The notes beneath the pieces are model-generated. The model searched no databases, had not been told where the DNA came from, and saw only the letters and a list, made by a program, of their open reading frames with translations. Of a stretch of 64,000 nucleotides of DNA, positions 1-9,733 are shown one piece after another. Within the stretch, counting starts at the first letter, position 1, and each line of letters starts with the position of its first letter. The position numbers and the translations under genes are program-made. This DNA is from Symsagittifera roscoffensis (taxonomy: Eukaryota; Xenacoelomorpha; Acoela; Convolutidae). The stretch lies in assembly GCF_963678635.1 (NCBI RefSeq), contig NC_087062.1, positions 73,933,345 through 73,997,344 on the forward strand, in the 5' to 3' direction.

Positions 1-2768
1 TTGTCCCTTCTCTTGTCATGCCGAAGGTTTTCCCTGAGATGACATTCAATTTCAGACCCTGTTTCTTGGGTTCCTGGTTGTCCTCTTCTTTCGCTGCCTT
101 ATCTAGGATGTCAAGCTTCTCGCGCAGCTCTGTGTTTTCTAGTTCAGATCTTACATACTGCTCAACCTCTTTCGAGGCCAACTCTTGCTGAACATTCTGT
201 AGTGTGGTCCAAGCCGCTAAGCCATAATCTAATTTTAGCGCACTAGCTGACTCAGCCTCCAAGCTCGACGCATTTGCGTCATCAGGCAAGGTCTTGACTT
301 TTTTAGTCGTGAATGTGCCCTGTGTCACTTCTCACTTCCGCGACACAGCTTCGTTCATTAGGCGTGCTCGACTAGCCTTGCCTGCTGATAGCGCCTCTTA
401 ATGGCGGGGTTGCTTCGCGTCTGCCACTGCATCCCAGAAATGAATGCAGTCTGATTTGAAAATCTATCCAGATTGCAAAAGAAGCACCTTGGTTCGTACT
501 TCATTATGAACCCTCTCACATATTCTTCGTGGTCCTCGTCGGTTGCGTCAATATCGTCAAAAAAGTAACCAATCGCTTTCATATTTTGTTTTTAAGTGGA
601 ACAGGCTGACATGTGATGATCCAGCAAACCACAATTAGCGCATGACTTCCTTTTGTTCATGTCGTCACGAGTCTTATACCAACCAGAACTTGTGCCGGTG
701 TTCATTCCGCTGTAGTTGCCGTAATTGTTGTAACGATTTTGAGCCCTTGGTTTTATGAGCAGATATTCGCGTGATTTCATCTGCAGATCATCGGGTGTCG
801 GCACGGAGTCCGCTGACAAGGTAAAGTGTGTGGCCAGCATGGTTTTCAATTCATCACTCTTTTTTCTATCCATGAATCTCGAGGCTTGGCCAACTTCTGT
901 TCCGAGATCCTCTTGTCGGGGTTACTTCCCCTTCTAAGCAAATCAAGGTCGACCAAAAACTTGTCGAATGACTTATCAATTTTTTGATGCCTCTTCTCAA
1001 ACTTCACCATAGCCTGGTGCCCCTGTACGCCCGAGCCGAAACAATTCAGCAAGATGTCGAAGATTTTTCAAGCACTGTCTCGTTCATTCGTCCTTTTTGC
1101 CATCACACAGCTCAAGGCCGTGCCCTCTAAATTACTCGTCAGTGGGCTACATTCCTAATTCCTGGAGAGTTCTCTTCCTTAAAATGCAACTTCATCACCT
1201 CTATCCAGGTATCAATACAGCCATCTGAATCGTCCTTGTACGACTTCGGTTTCTTGAGTGTCCTTCGTGACCTCTCTCCTCTCTCAGTAGACTTCGAGAG
1301 TTTAGTAATAAACGTCTCAAGAGACCTGTTTATTGGCTCAAACATTGAAGCATACATCGTAGTGTCATGTGAGACGGGACTGATCTGACCTGCGGCCCCG
1401 TGGGCAAGCGTGGACCCGATGTTGCATCCACTTCTGGCGTGATTGTATTCGTCCAACCTGCCCTCAACGGGGCTGCCCTAGGTCCCTCTCTATGGTTAGG
1501 CTCGAAACTCATTCTTGATATCGGCGGAGCCTCTGCGTGACGGTGGGTTCCGGATTCGTCTGTCTTCTGGTGAGAGTCCTCCATTGGACCGCAAAAATTC
1601 TCTTGGTTGCTGCCTCTCAAGATTTCATCAAGCTTGCGCATCAAAAGGGTCAGCCTTGGCATCTAAACTCTTCTCCAAGCGAGTCATCGTGTGAGCGTAG
1701 GCGTTGTCATAATGGTTCAATAGTTGCTCGATCTCTCTTGTCATCCTACTGTTTCTTTCTGCTGACTCCTTGGTTGCTAGAGCTAAGGTCTCCGCAAGGC
1801 GCTGATCGGTATTTCGAATCAACTGAACTTGTTCACTCCTGGCTTGCAGTATCGCGTCTGTCTGCCAGATCGTCTCCTAGCCCTTCATGGCCCTGTTGAG
1901 CCCTTCCTTCCACTCGATCGATCCTTTTCGTCATGTCCTGTCGCAGTTCTTCAGGGCTTGTCATTACGTTGGCAAACATGCCACTCATATCGCTGGCCGT
2001 TCCCAACACTGGGGTAAGACCTAGAGACGGTGACGTCATTTGAGGTTGCAGCCTGGTGCTCGATGATGCACCATCTTCTTGCGAGCCCACCGACATCATC
2101 AGCTTGTCGAATGTCGAGGATATTCAAATCGTCATCCCATCTGACATCGGTCTTTGTTGGCGAATTGGACATCGCTTTCTTACTCTTCTCCTGTCTCGGG
2201 CTAGGTGTGAAGTCCGTGTCCGAATGCAACAGTCCCGGATGGTCAAATCCAGAAGACAATCCATCTGTTTGGAGTGATGCCATGTGTTCATCGTACATCG
2301 TCTTGAAACTCTTCCTTGCTTTTGAACTTGGTTGCTCTTCCCTAGGACTTATGCTCGACACCATCGCATTCTAGCGTGGCTTTGAACAACAGTTCCTCTC
2401 TTCCATCAGCCTAAAAACGCTCCGAGGTTCTCCGCGGTTTCTCTACCCCTTCCCGTTCCAAGTCGTTACCGGACTCTTGCGGGTCCTCCTGTTGGTGGTG
2501 GTCGGATCGAATAAGCGTTTGCTCCCCTTTTCCGAACGATTCCGTTTGTGTCACGTTCGCCGCCCCGGCCTCGGCGTTTCGCCCCTCATCGCCATCTAGA
2601 TTCTTCTCAATTCTTAGTTTCATTCCGCTCACTGAAATATCACTATGACCTTCAGTCGTTGCTTCACAAGCAAAAACATTGAAGTGGTTGCGATATAAAC
2701 CTACGCGTGCTTGCCGTGCTCATCCTGGGAATTTTAGTCGTTTCTCTCATTATGTCTCTCCGCTGCAT
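1..2768 (-). pseudogene. Gag of element A, partial and frameshifted
   Basis: The start codon at 2,768 opens with MQRRD, as in the gag of P at 9,734. The reading then passes through several frames: 2,632-2,411, 2,364-1,951, 2,099-1,833, 1,822-1,628, 1,456-1,139, 1,052-846, 873-592 and 582-358. The capsid-like part contains FEPINRSLETF and DGCIDTWIEVMKLHF. The first zinc knuckle is intact (CANCGLLDHHMSAC, CCHC spacing 2-4-4, near 610-660). The second (CFFC near 460-490) loses its His and last Cys to a frameshift. Bases 1-350 correspond to P 12,220-12,570, the region between nucleocapsid and protease. Gag proteins form the particle that packages element RNA. The copy is non-functional as it stands. 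Confidence 0.78.
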
Positions 2769-4975
2769 GTTTCGTGATAAGTGAGGTCCTTATATATTTT
2801 TGCTTGAGCCTGCTTGTTCAATTTTTTCAGTATCTAAAGTTTTCTTTAATCTCTTAGAGATGATATTAGTGACTCGGCCCAATGTTGAGTTACTACTGAC
2901 TCCACTTAATTACTTAGTATAATAGTATCACAAAAACTCGTAAGATATTATGACCAACACAAAAAACACAACTGACAATTAAATAACAACCTATAGGTGA
3001 CAACGACCTCTCGCTTTAGTATCACTTTACCGTTACAGATATCTGAAAGCACTGCCTCATTTAAAATCAAGCAATTCTTTATAAAATAGCTCTGATGGTT
3101 TGAATAGCAGACAAATAAAACTTAGTCTTAAAGAAAAAGGCTTCCCTCAATTGGAACACTCCAAGCAAACGAAGCCCAGGACACTGTCTTCTCAAGTGAG
3201 TGTGTCTTGCTTAATACACTCACCGAGGTCTTCTTCTATGTGTCCTGTGGTTGCCCGAGCTATCCTATTAAGTAGCTCAAGGCAACATCTGATCGAAAAT
3301 ATCTAGTCTGACCAAAAGCTCTCCCACACTAGGACAGTTCCAAGTGCACGAGAGTAGGGAACAACTTTCTCTTCTCAAGTGAGTGGGTCTCGCTTAATAC
3401 ACTCAACGAGGTCTACTTTTATGTGTCGTGCAATTGCCCGAGCCTTCCTATTAAGTAGCTCAAGGCAACCAAACAACCAAAATAACAATCGTAAAATTTG
3501 TTCGAGTACTTCTGATGAACCCCGTTTAGAATACAAAGTTGATCGCGAATCTCGGGGTCAACTGGGCTATCCTCTTCCTATTATACACACCTCGTGAGTA
3601 GTCGACCTTCTATATCAAATTCACTATACCCCTAAATTCACTAAGGAGGGTCAATAAGAGGCTTAATACACTCCGGAGGGTTACTTCGGAGGGTTCCCTC
3701 AACTTTCCAATTTGTTCTCAAGTCTCGCCTTAAAGTCTCCAGCTAGAGTTGAAATGAGTCCAAACAGGCTAGATTTACTCTGGGGTGTTATTTGAACTAT
3801 CCCGGAGGGTTTCGTGAAAAATTTTTACTAAAGAGGGTTTTTAGGGGCTTAACTGACTCCGGAGGGTTGCTCCGGAGAGTTGCTCCGGTGGGTTACCCAA
3901 AATTACAAAAAGAAGTGTTTTCACCGCTGTAAAGCCTCCGATCGCTGTCTAGCTTGCTTAAAACAAGGTGGTTTATCCCGGTCAACCTACCCAGTGGGAT
4001 AAAAAGGTGGTTTTACAAAAATTTCTGCCGCTCGGAGCGTTCCCTAATTTTTTTCTTGAAGTTATCAACCTAAAAACGTCGACTTATGGTACCAAAATTA
4101 TTCCGATCGGTTTGTTATTGTTTCAGAAAACAACGAAAACGCGTTTGCTAAATTGGCCTTTTTTCACTACCTATATGGGTTCTCTGAGACTTTTTTCGCA
4201 ATTCTTGCTGAAGTTGCTTATAAATACTTGGAACGAGCGTAGCAGCCCTGTACAGCACTGGACTAATGCAAAAAACTGGACCAAAAAGTGGTTTGAAAAC
4301 AAAAATTTGGTCAAAAACTATAAAATTTGGACCCTCCGATTCCTTCCTTTTCCGATCCTTAAGTCTCTAGCTCTATCCACGGAGCTATTCGGAGGGTTAA
4401 TCAAAAATTGTTCTAGCAATCTAGCACGTTATGCTAGCAGGCTCCTAGCGCAAAAATTTTTATCGCTCTAACTCCAAAAACTCAAATACTGGAGGGACCT
4501 AACACACCAGCAAAACACTCAATCTTTCGATCAGAATTGATATAAATCAATCTGAAACAACAACAAATAGGAAGGTCAGATCACATTTTTCCCTGAAATA
4601 GTTTGAATTTGTGTTTTTCACTGTTTTTGGTCTTTTTTTAAATTATTTTTTGTACTTTTTAGTTTTCAAGTTAATTTATTTTTGGCTTTTTTGGTGTTAT
4701 ACGCTTTTTGTTTAGTTTTTCGCTTTCGCTTTAATTGTTTTTGGTTCATGGGCCTTCGGATAAGCGGGCTCATGATTTCCCACCTAACCCTACGGCCCCC
4801 GGAATTTTTGGTCTTGACGAAGTTAAAAAGCTAAATAGTACCAGGCGGAGGGTCGGTACCTTCTGCCTAATACAAAACAGGACCTTTAGGCCTCTAGCTC
4901 GGACATACGCCCGGAGCAGAGGGTTCGTCCCTGAAACGTTTGCTGATCATGATGGTCTTTCGCCTTTAACAGGCC
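2769..4975 (-). other. Long untranslated leader of element A
   Basis: This lies between the primer-binding site and gag. It contains many copies of a short CGGAGGGTT-like motif (for example 3,640-3,700 and 3,850-3,900, with scattered copies to 4,395), a duplicated block of about 100 bp (3,187-3,288 and 3,371-3,470), and AT-rich runs. The longer plus-strand frames here (3,968-4,471 and 4,735-5,007) have no counterpart in the right arm, so I do not call them genes. Confidence 0.65.
3187..3470. repeat. Duplicated ~100-bp block in the leader of A
   Basis: Blocks 3,187-3,288 and 3,371-3,470 are similar, repeating at a spacing of about 184 bp. Both end in CTATTAAGTAGCTCAAGGCA or a close variant. 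The same pair is present in the leader of P, so the duplication is older than the A/P split. Confidence 0.75.
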
Positions 4976-4990
4976 CACTCAGGAGCGCCA
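4976..4990 (-). other. Primer-binding site of element A
   Basis: On the minus strand the sequence reads TGGCGCTCCTGAGTG, starting with the TGG that pairs with a tRNA 3' CCA. It begins 12 bp after the LTR end (TTACA at 5,003). The same motif at the same place in P and M supports the call. I cannot say which tRNA it matches. Confidence 0.7.
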
Positions 4991-5002
4991 TGAAAACTTC
5001 TA

Positions 5003-5750
5003 TGTAATATTCGCCCAAAAACTACATAGCGACGGAGCGTAGAAAAAAGCACCTATTGACGACTGGCAGGCGTCAATTACCTAAATTCTACTCATTTTTC
5101 ATCGTGTAGACCTAGCTAGTTAGTGTTCTGGTCTGTTTAGGGCTAAGTAAAAAGTTTTTAGGCCATCAGTCAAACGACTTTTGATCCGTTTTCGTTTACA
5201 TGCAAAGATAACCACGTAGCTGGGTATCGGTTCCCCAGACTACGCGATTACGACTAAAAACACGGCTCAAAATCAATTATTTACTATGTTTTTACTGACA
5301 GTTTTATACTAAATCCATTGGGGATAGATTGACTTTTCCTCTTTCTGGCTACTCATGCTCCGAAACACTGTATGAAATCGGAGTTAAATTCACTATTCAG
5401 GGCATCACAGCAGCTCGAAAATATATATTACAGTCTACTGAGTCTCTGGGCATTGAACCTCCAATTCCGCTCTCCTCCTGAGTTAACGATCTTATCTCCT
5501 CAATCTCGTGGCTGTGGAGGGTACAAATCCACTCCGGTTGTCCCACTAAAGCCTCCTTTCTTCCCTTCCGTTTCAGTTACGTGTCTTATCATGCGTGATC
5601 GTCATAATAAAAGACTCCATTTTTTTTCTCGTTTTTCTCAATTTGTTTGTTCGATGTTCTCACTCGCTGTGTTTTCTTCCCGTTTTCGGGTCAAAATGGC
5701 CGTTTTCTGTGTTTCCGGGAAATAATCTGTTGAGAATCGAAAATTGAAAA
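5003..5750 (-). repeat. LTR of element A
   Basis: It starts on the plus strand with TGTAATATTCGCCC, which is the inverted LTR terminus also seen at 7,196 (P), 45,131 (M) and 52,693 (fragment). It is similar in inverted orientation to 6,510-7,196. The inner end is approximate. The frame 5,372-5,725 within it is not matched in the other arm and is not called. Confidence 0.7.
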
Positions 5751-6509
5751 ATTCCAGAGTATTCTGAGCCTCCGTTTCATCACAAATTTGTGCTTAACGT
5801 CATTAAAGTCCGTTTTGTGCTCTTCGGAGGGTTCTCTTTGTCAAAAGGTAGCTTGATATTTAGACCATACGTTTTCAGTGATAAAGAAGCGTTGTCTGTA
5901 AGCTGATGGCTAATATTATACTACCAACTAAAATTGGAATGAAATTTTCCTGGAGTATCCCCTCGCAGGCTTGCATGTTTTTTGTGGTGTTGGGGGTAGT
6001 TCTAGCTAAAAAAGGTAATTTTTCTTTTACCCATTTAGTGTAAAAGGAGTACACGTTTTGGGGTGATGTTTTGTGGTGGTGAAGTTTTAAGTTCAGTTTC
6101 GGATACTATCACAGACCCAAGTACTCTGGCCCCTTTCTTTATTTCAATTTCGTTTTTTTTTTCAATACTTTTGTAGCCTCATTGTGTTTTTCATCTTCAC
6201 AATGAGCTGGCTTTTTGATGCCTTTACATGATATCCAACATAATTAGTGCACTAAGCTAAAATTTTAAACCTGAAGATGCTTTAAAGTTTTGCGAAAAAA
6301 ATTCCAATCATGAAAGATACATGAATCGCAAGGAGCTTAAAAGTGTTTATTTTTTTTTACTTTGAACCTTTTTTTAAGTTCATTTTTTTCAGTCTTCTTG
6401 AATTCTGTGCCATTCCTCCGGGTTGGCACAGCGGAATCTGCCGTCGCAATACGAATATGACAGTAGAGGTCTTAACAAGCGTTCATTAAAAAAAGGAGGA
6501 TCGTAATAG
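5751..6509. other. Spacer between the two head-to-head LTRs
   Basis: An AT-rich stretch with poly-T runs that I could not match to either arm. It may be host DNA between two insertions, or the diverged outer parts of the two LTRs. No gene seen. Confidence 0.5.
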
Positions 6510-7196
6510 TCTGGAATTTTTAATTTTCGAAGACTCGATTGTTGACAGTATATTTCTGAGAAATACAAAAAATGGCCATATTTGGTTAAAAAATCACAAA
6601 AACACACTAAAACCCAAAAAACAAGTGCAAGACAGTCGGAAGAGAACGAAAATAAAATCGAAGCCTCTTATCGTGACGATCGCGCACGATAAAACAACTA
6701 ATTGAAGTCGATAGAAGAAAAGGAGGCTTCAGTGTTTTTAATGATAGTCATGTAGTCTGGGGATCTTGTATCGTAGTTCGGAGCATGAGTAGCAAGACAG
6801 AGGAAAGGTCAATCCATCCCCTTTAGTAAATAATTGTAGTATATAATTGTCACTATATAGTATATAATTGTATTTTGTAGGTTTAGTATATAATTGTCAC
6901 TACAAACATCGTAAATAATGGATTTTGAGCCGTGTTTTTATTACTAATCACGTAGTCCGGGGATCCGAGACCCAGCTATGTGGTAATTTGAGCATATAAA
7001 CGGAAGCTGATTAAAAATCGTTTGACTGATGGCCTAAAAATGGTAACTTTTTACTTAAATTGAAACAGACCAGAAAATCAACTGGCTAGGTCGAGACGGT
7101 GAAAAACGAGCAGAATTTAGGTAATTGACGCCGGCCAGTCGTCTATAGGTACTTTTCTACCCTCCGTCTTTGTGTAGTATTTGGGCGAATGTTACA
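6510..7196 (+). repeat. 5' LTR of element P
   Basis: It ends with GGGCGAATGTTACA at 7,196, the mirror of the A terminus. It holds an AT-rich tandem motif (AGTATATAATTGT, three copies within 6,838-6,900). The last 180 bp recur at 52,519-52,693. The left boundary is approximate. Confidence 0.7.
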
Positions 7197-7208
7197 TGGA
7201 CGTTTTCA

Positions 7209-7226
7209 TGGCGCTCCTGGGTGGGC
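7209..7226 (+). other. Primer-binding site of element P
   Basis: TGGCGCTCCTGGGTGGGC lies 12 bp downstream of the LTR end. It is conserved in A and M at gaps of 11-12 bp. Confidence 0.72.
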
Positions 7227-8219
7227 CTGTCAAAGGCATAAGACCATCATGACCAGCAAACGTTTCGGCGACGAATTCTCCGCCCGGGCGTATTCCCGAG
7301 TTAGAGGCCTTATTGTCCTGTATTGAGGACATTTTGAATTGGGGCGGAAGGTACCGACCCTCCGCCTGGTACTATTTAGCTTTTTAACTTAGTTAAGACC
7401 GAAAATTCCGGGGGCCGGAGGGTTAGGTGGGAAGTCTAGAGCCCGCTTATCCCAAGGCCCTGGGACCGAAAACAATTAAAAAGAACACGTAAAACCGAAC
7501 AAAAATAACCAAGAAAAAGCCAAAAACAAATTTACTTGAAAACAAAAAAGTACAAAAAAACAGTAGAAAATCCAAAAAAGATCAAAAACAGTAGAAAATT
7601 TAAAATGACCGTTTAAATTTTGTTTCCGGACGAGATTTGATCTGACCTTCCTATTTGCTGTTGTTTCAGATGGTTTATATCATTTGTGATTGAAAGATCG
7701 AGTGTTTCGCTGGTGTGTTAGGTACCCTCCCTTGAGTGTTGTTTGAGTATTTAAGCACGATAATGATAACTTTGCCGGTGACCGGAGGGTAGAGTGTCAA
7801 GAAGACAGACGTGTTCCAGACTCAACAAAAGGCAACAAGAACAACATCCACAACGACTGTTGGGTATCGTTATCACAATTCTAGTATCGTTTGGGTAATA
7901 TTTCACTAAAACTTAGGTGGTGGGGGCACAATTGGCGCGGTCCGATTGCACCCTTCATCGATTGCGAATTTCCGAGTTAAGGGTCTTAATTCGGGTATTT
8001 TGGTGCAAAGGATGGTATAGTAATTTTGATTAACGACCACTAAATAGGTTGTGAAAAAATGCTAACTTAATGAACGCGTTTTTGGTAATTTCTCAAAGAC
8101 TAGCCAAACGATTGGAATAATTTTGGTACCATAAGTCGACGTTTTTGACCAATATTATGAACCGCAACCGTTTTTAGGTTGATAATTTTAGGAGAGAAAT
8201 ATTTTTTAGAATTTGTTAG

Positions 8220-8820
8220 TTCGGAGGGTCCACTTTTTAGGGAACCCTCCGAGCGACAGAAATTTTTATAAAACCGCTTTTTTATTCCACTGGGTAGGTT
8301 GACCGGGTTAAACCTCCTTGTTTAAAGCAAGCTAGACCGCGATTGGAGGCTTTAGAGCAGTGAAATTTTCTGTTTTCGTGATTTTTGGGAAACCCTCCGA
8401 AGCCACCCTCCGGAGTCAGCTAAGCCCCTTAGCAACCCTCTTTAGTGAAAATTTTTCACGCAACCCTCCGAGGAAAATAGAATAACCCCCCAGAGTGAAC
8501 TTAGCTTGTTATGACACTTTCTCAGACTAGTTGGAGACCCCTCTAAGTGAGTCTTGAAAAATTAGAATTTTGAAGGCACCCTCCGAAGCAACCCTCCAGA
8601 GCGTATTAAACTTCTTATTGACCCTCCTTAGTGAATTTAAGGGGACCCTCCGAAGTTATTTAGGTGACTAAGGTGCCCTCCGAAGTAACCCTCCGGAGTA
8701 AGCTAAGTGTCTTAACAACCATCCGAATTAACCCTCCGAAGTGACTTAAGCCCCTTAACAACCCTCCTTACTGAAGATTTAGACGTACCCTCCGGGGCAG
8801 TTTGAACAACTTAAAAATCC
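8220..8820. repeat. ACCCTCCG minisatellite in the leader of P
   Basis: Many irregularly spaced copies of AACCCTCCGAAG or AACCCTCCGGAG lie among AAGCCCCTTAGCAACCCTC-like phrases. The inverse (CTTCGGAGGGTT, CTCCGGAGGGTT) occurs at 3,620-3,910 in A. CCTCCGGAGG cores are short palindromes, so the RNA could fold into small hairpins. Confidence 0.7.
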
Positions 8821-8961
8821 ATTTAAGGTCGGAATAGAGGGTCAACTACTAACGGGGTGTACATATTGGGAACTTAGGAGCCCAGTTGAACCGGAAATTT
8901 GCGATCAACTTTGGATACTAGATCAGGTTCATCAGAAGTACCCGAGTACTTGTGTGGTTAC

Positions 8962-9240
8962 CTTGAGCTACTTAATAGGAAAGCTCGGGCAATCTTGGAA
9001 CATATAAAAGAAAACCTCGGTGAGTGTATAAGGCAAGACACACTCACTTGAGAAGAAAAGTTGTTCCCTGCTCTCGTGGACTTGGAGCTGTCCGGGTGTG
9101 GGAGAGCTTTTACATAGACTTTAGAAATTTTCGATCAGAGGTTGCCTTGAGCTACTTAGTAGGACAGCTCGGGCAACCGCAGGACATCTAAAAGAAGACC
9201 TCGATGAGTGTACTAGTCAAGACGCACTCGTTTGAGAAGA
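8962..9240. repeat. Duplicated ~100-bp block in the leader of P
   Basis: Blocks 8,962-9,060 and 9,142-9,240 both run from TTGAGCTACTTARTAGGA to a Leu-Arg-Arg-like TTTGAGAAGA or CTTGAGAAGA end. They are the inverted counterparts of 3,187-3,288 and 3,371-3,470. Confidence 0.72.
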
Positions 9241-9733
9241 TAGTGTCCTTTGAGTGTTCCAATTGGAGTGTTCGCTTGGAGTGTTCCAATTGACGGAAGT
9301 CTTTTTCTTTAAGACTAAGTTTTTTTATCTGTTTCTGAATCATCACTGCTCTTTATAAAAAATTGTTTGGTTTTAAACGAAGCAAGGATTTGATACAACT
9401 GTGGCGGTTAAGTGATACTGGACGAGAGATTGCTGTCACCTGTAGGCTATTATTATCAGACTACAAGCTGTGTTTGTGTATTGGTTATATTATATTGAAA
9501 AATTTTGTGATATTGTTATACCAGGTAACAGAGTGGAGTTAGTAAATTTTTAACACTAAACACGCCCTTTGTGTAACTCAAGCTGAGTCACTGATACGAT
9601 CTCTGAGAGTTTGAAAGGATATTTTGATATTTGAAAACATAGAAGAACCCGGCTTAGGCAAGTTTGTTCAAGAATTTTGCGGCACTTGTACATTGTCATC
9701 AATTGGTATGAATATTATGGTTAATCACAAGAC

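Larger units (their letters stand above)
1..5750 (-). mobile_element. Ty3/gypsy-type LTR retrotransposon A (5' half, cut by window edge)
   Basis: The order on the minus strand is LTR (5,750 to 5,003), a 12-bp gap, a primer-binding site, a leader of about 2.2 kb, and gag from 2,768 down to base 1. Everything present has a counterpart in inverted orientation in element P (6,510 to about 12,620), at roughly 75-80% nucleotide identity by eye. The gag is frameshifted in several places, so this copy is dead. Its pol region would lie to the left of the window. The inner LTR boundary near 5,750 is only the point where similarity to the opposite arm fades. Confidence 0.8.
7227..9733 (+). other. Long untranslated leader of element P
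   Basis: About 2.5 kb with no conserved reading frame, between the primer-binding site and the gag start. It is dominated by ACCCTCCG repeats at 8,220-8,820 and a repeated ~100-bp block at 8,962-9,060 and 9,142-9,240. It is inverted-homologous to 2,769-4,975. It probably serves as packaging and leader RNA, but nothing in the sequence proves this. Confidence 0.65.

Noticed and set aside
3968-4471. 167-codon plus-strand frame in the leader of A
   Set aside because: Not matched in the inverted copy (about 7,750-8,350), and its composition follows the AT-rich leader.
4735-5007. 90-codon plus-strand frame near the primer site of A
   Set aside because: Not conserved in the right arm; it overlaps the primer-binding site and LTR end.
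5372-5725. 117-codon frame inside the A LTR
   Set aside because: No counterpart in the P LTR; low-complexity Ser/Phe content.
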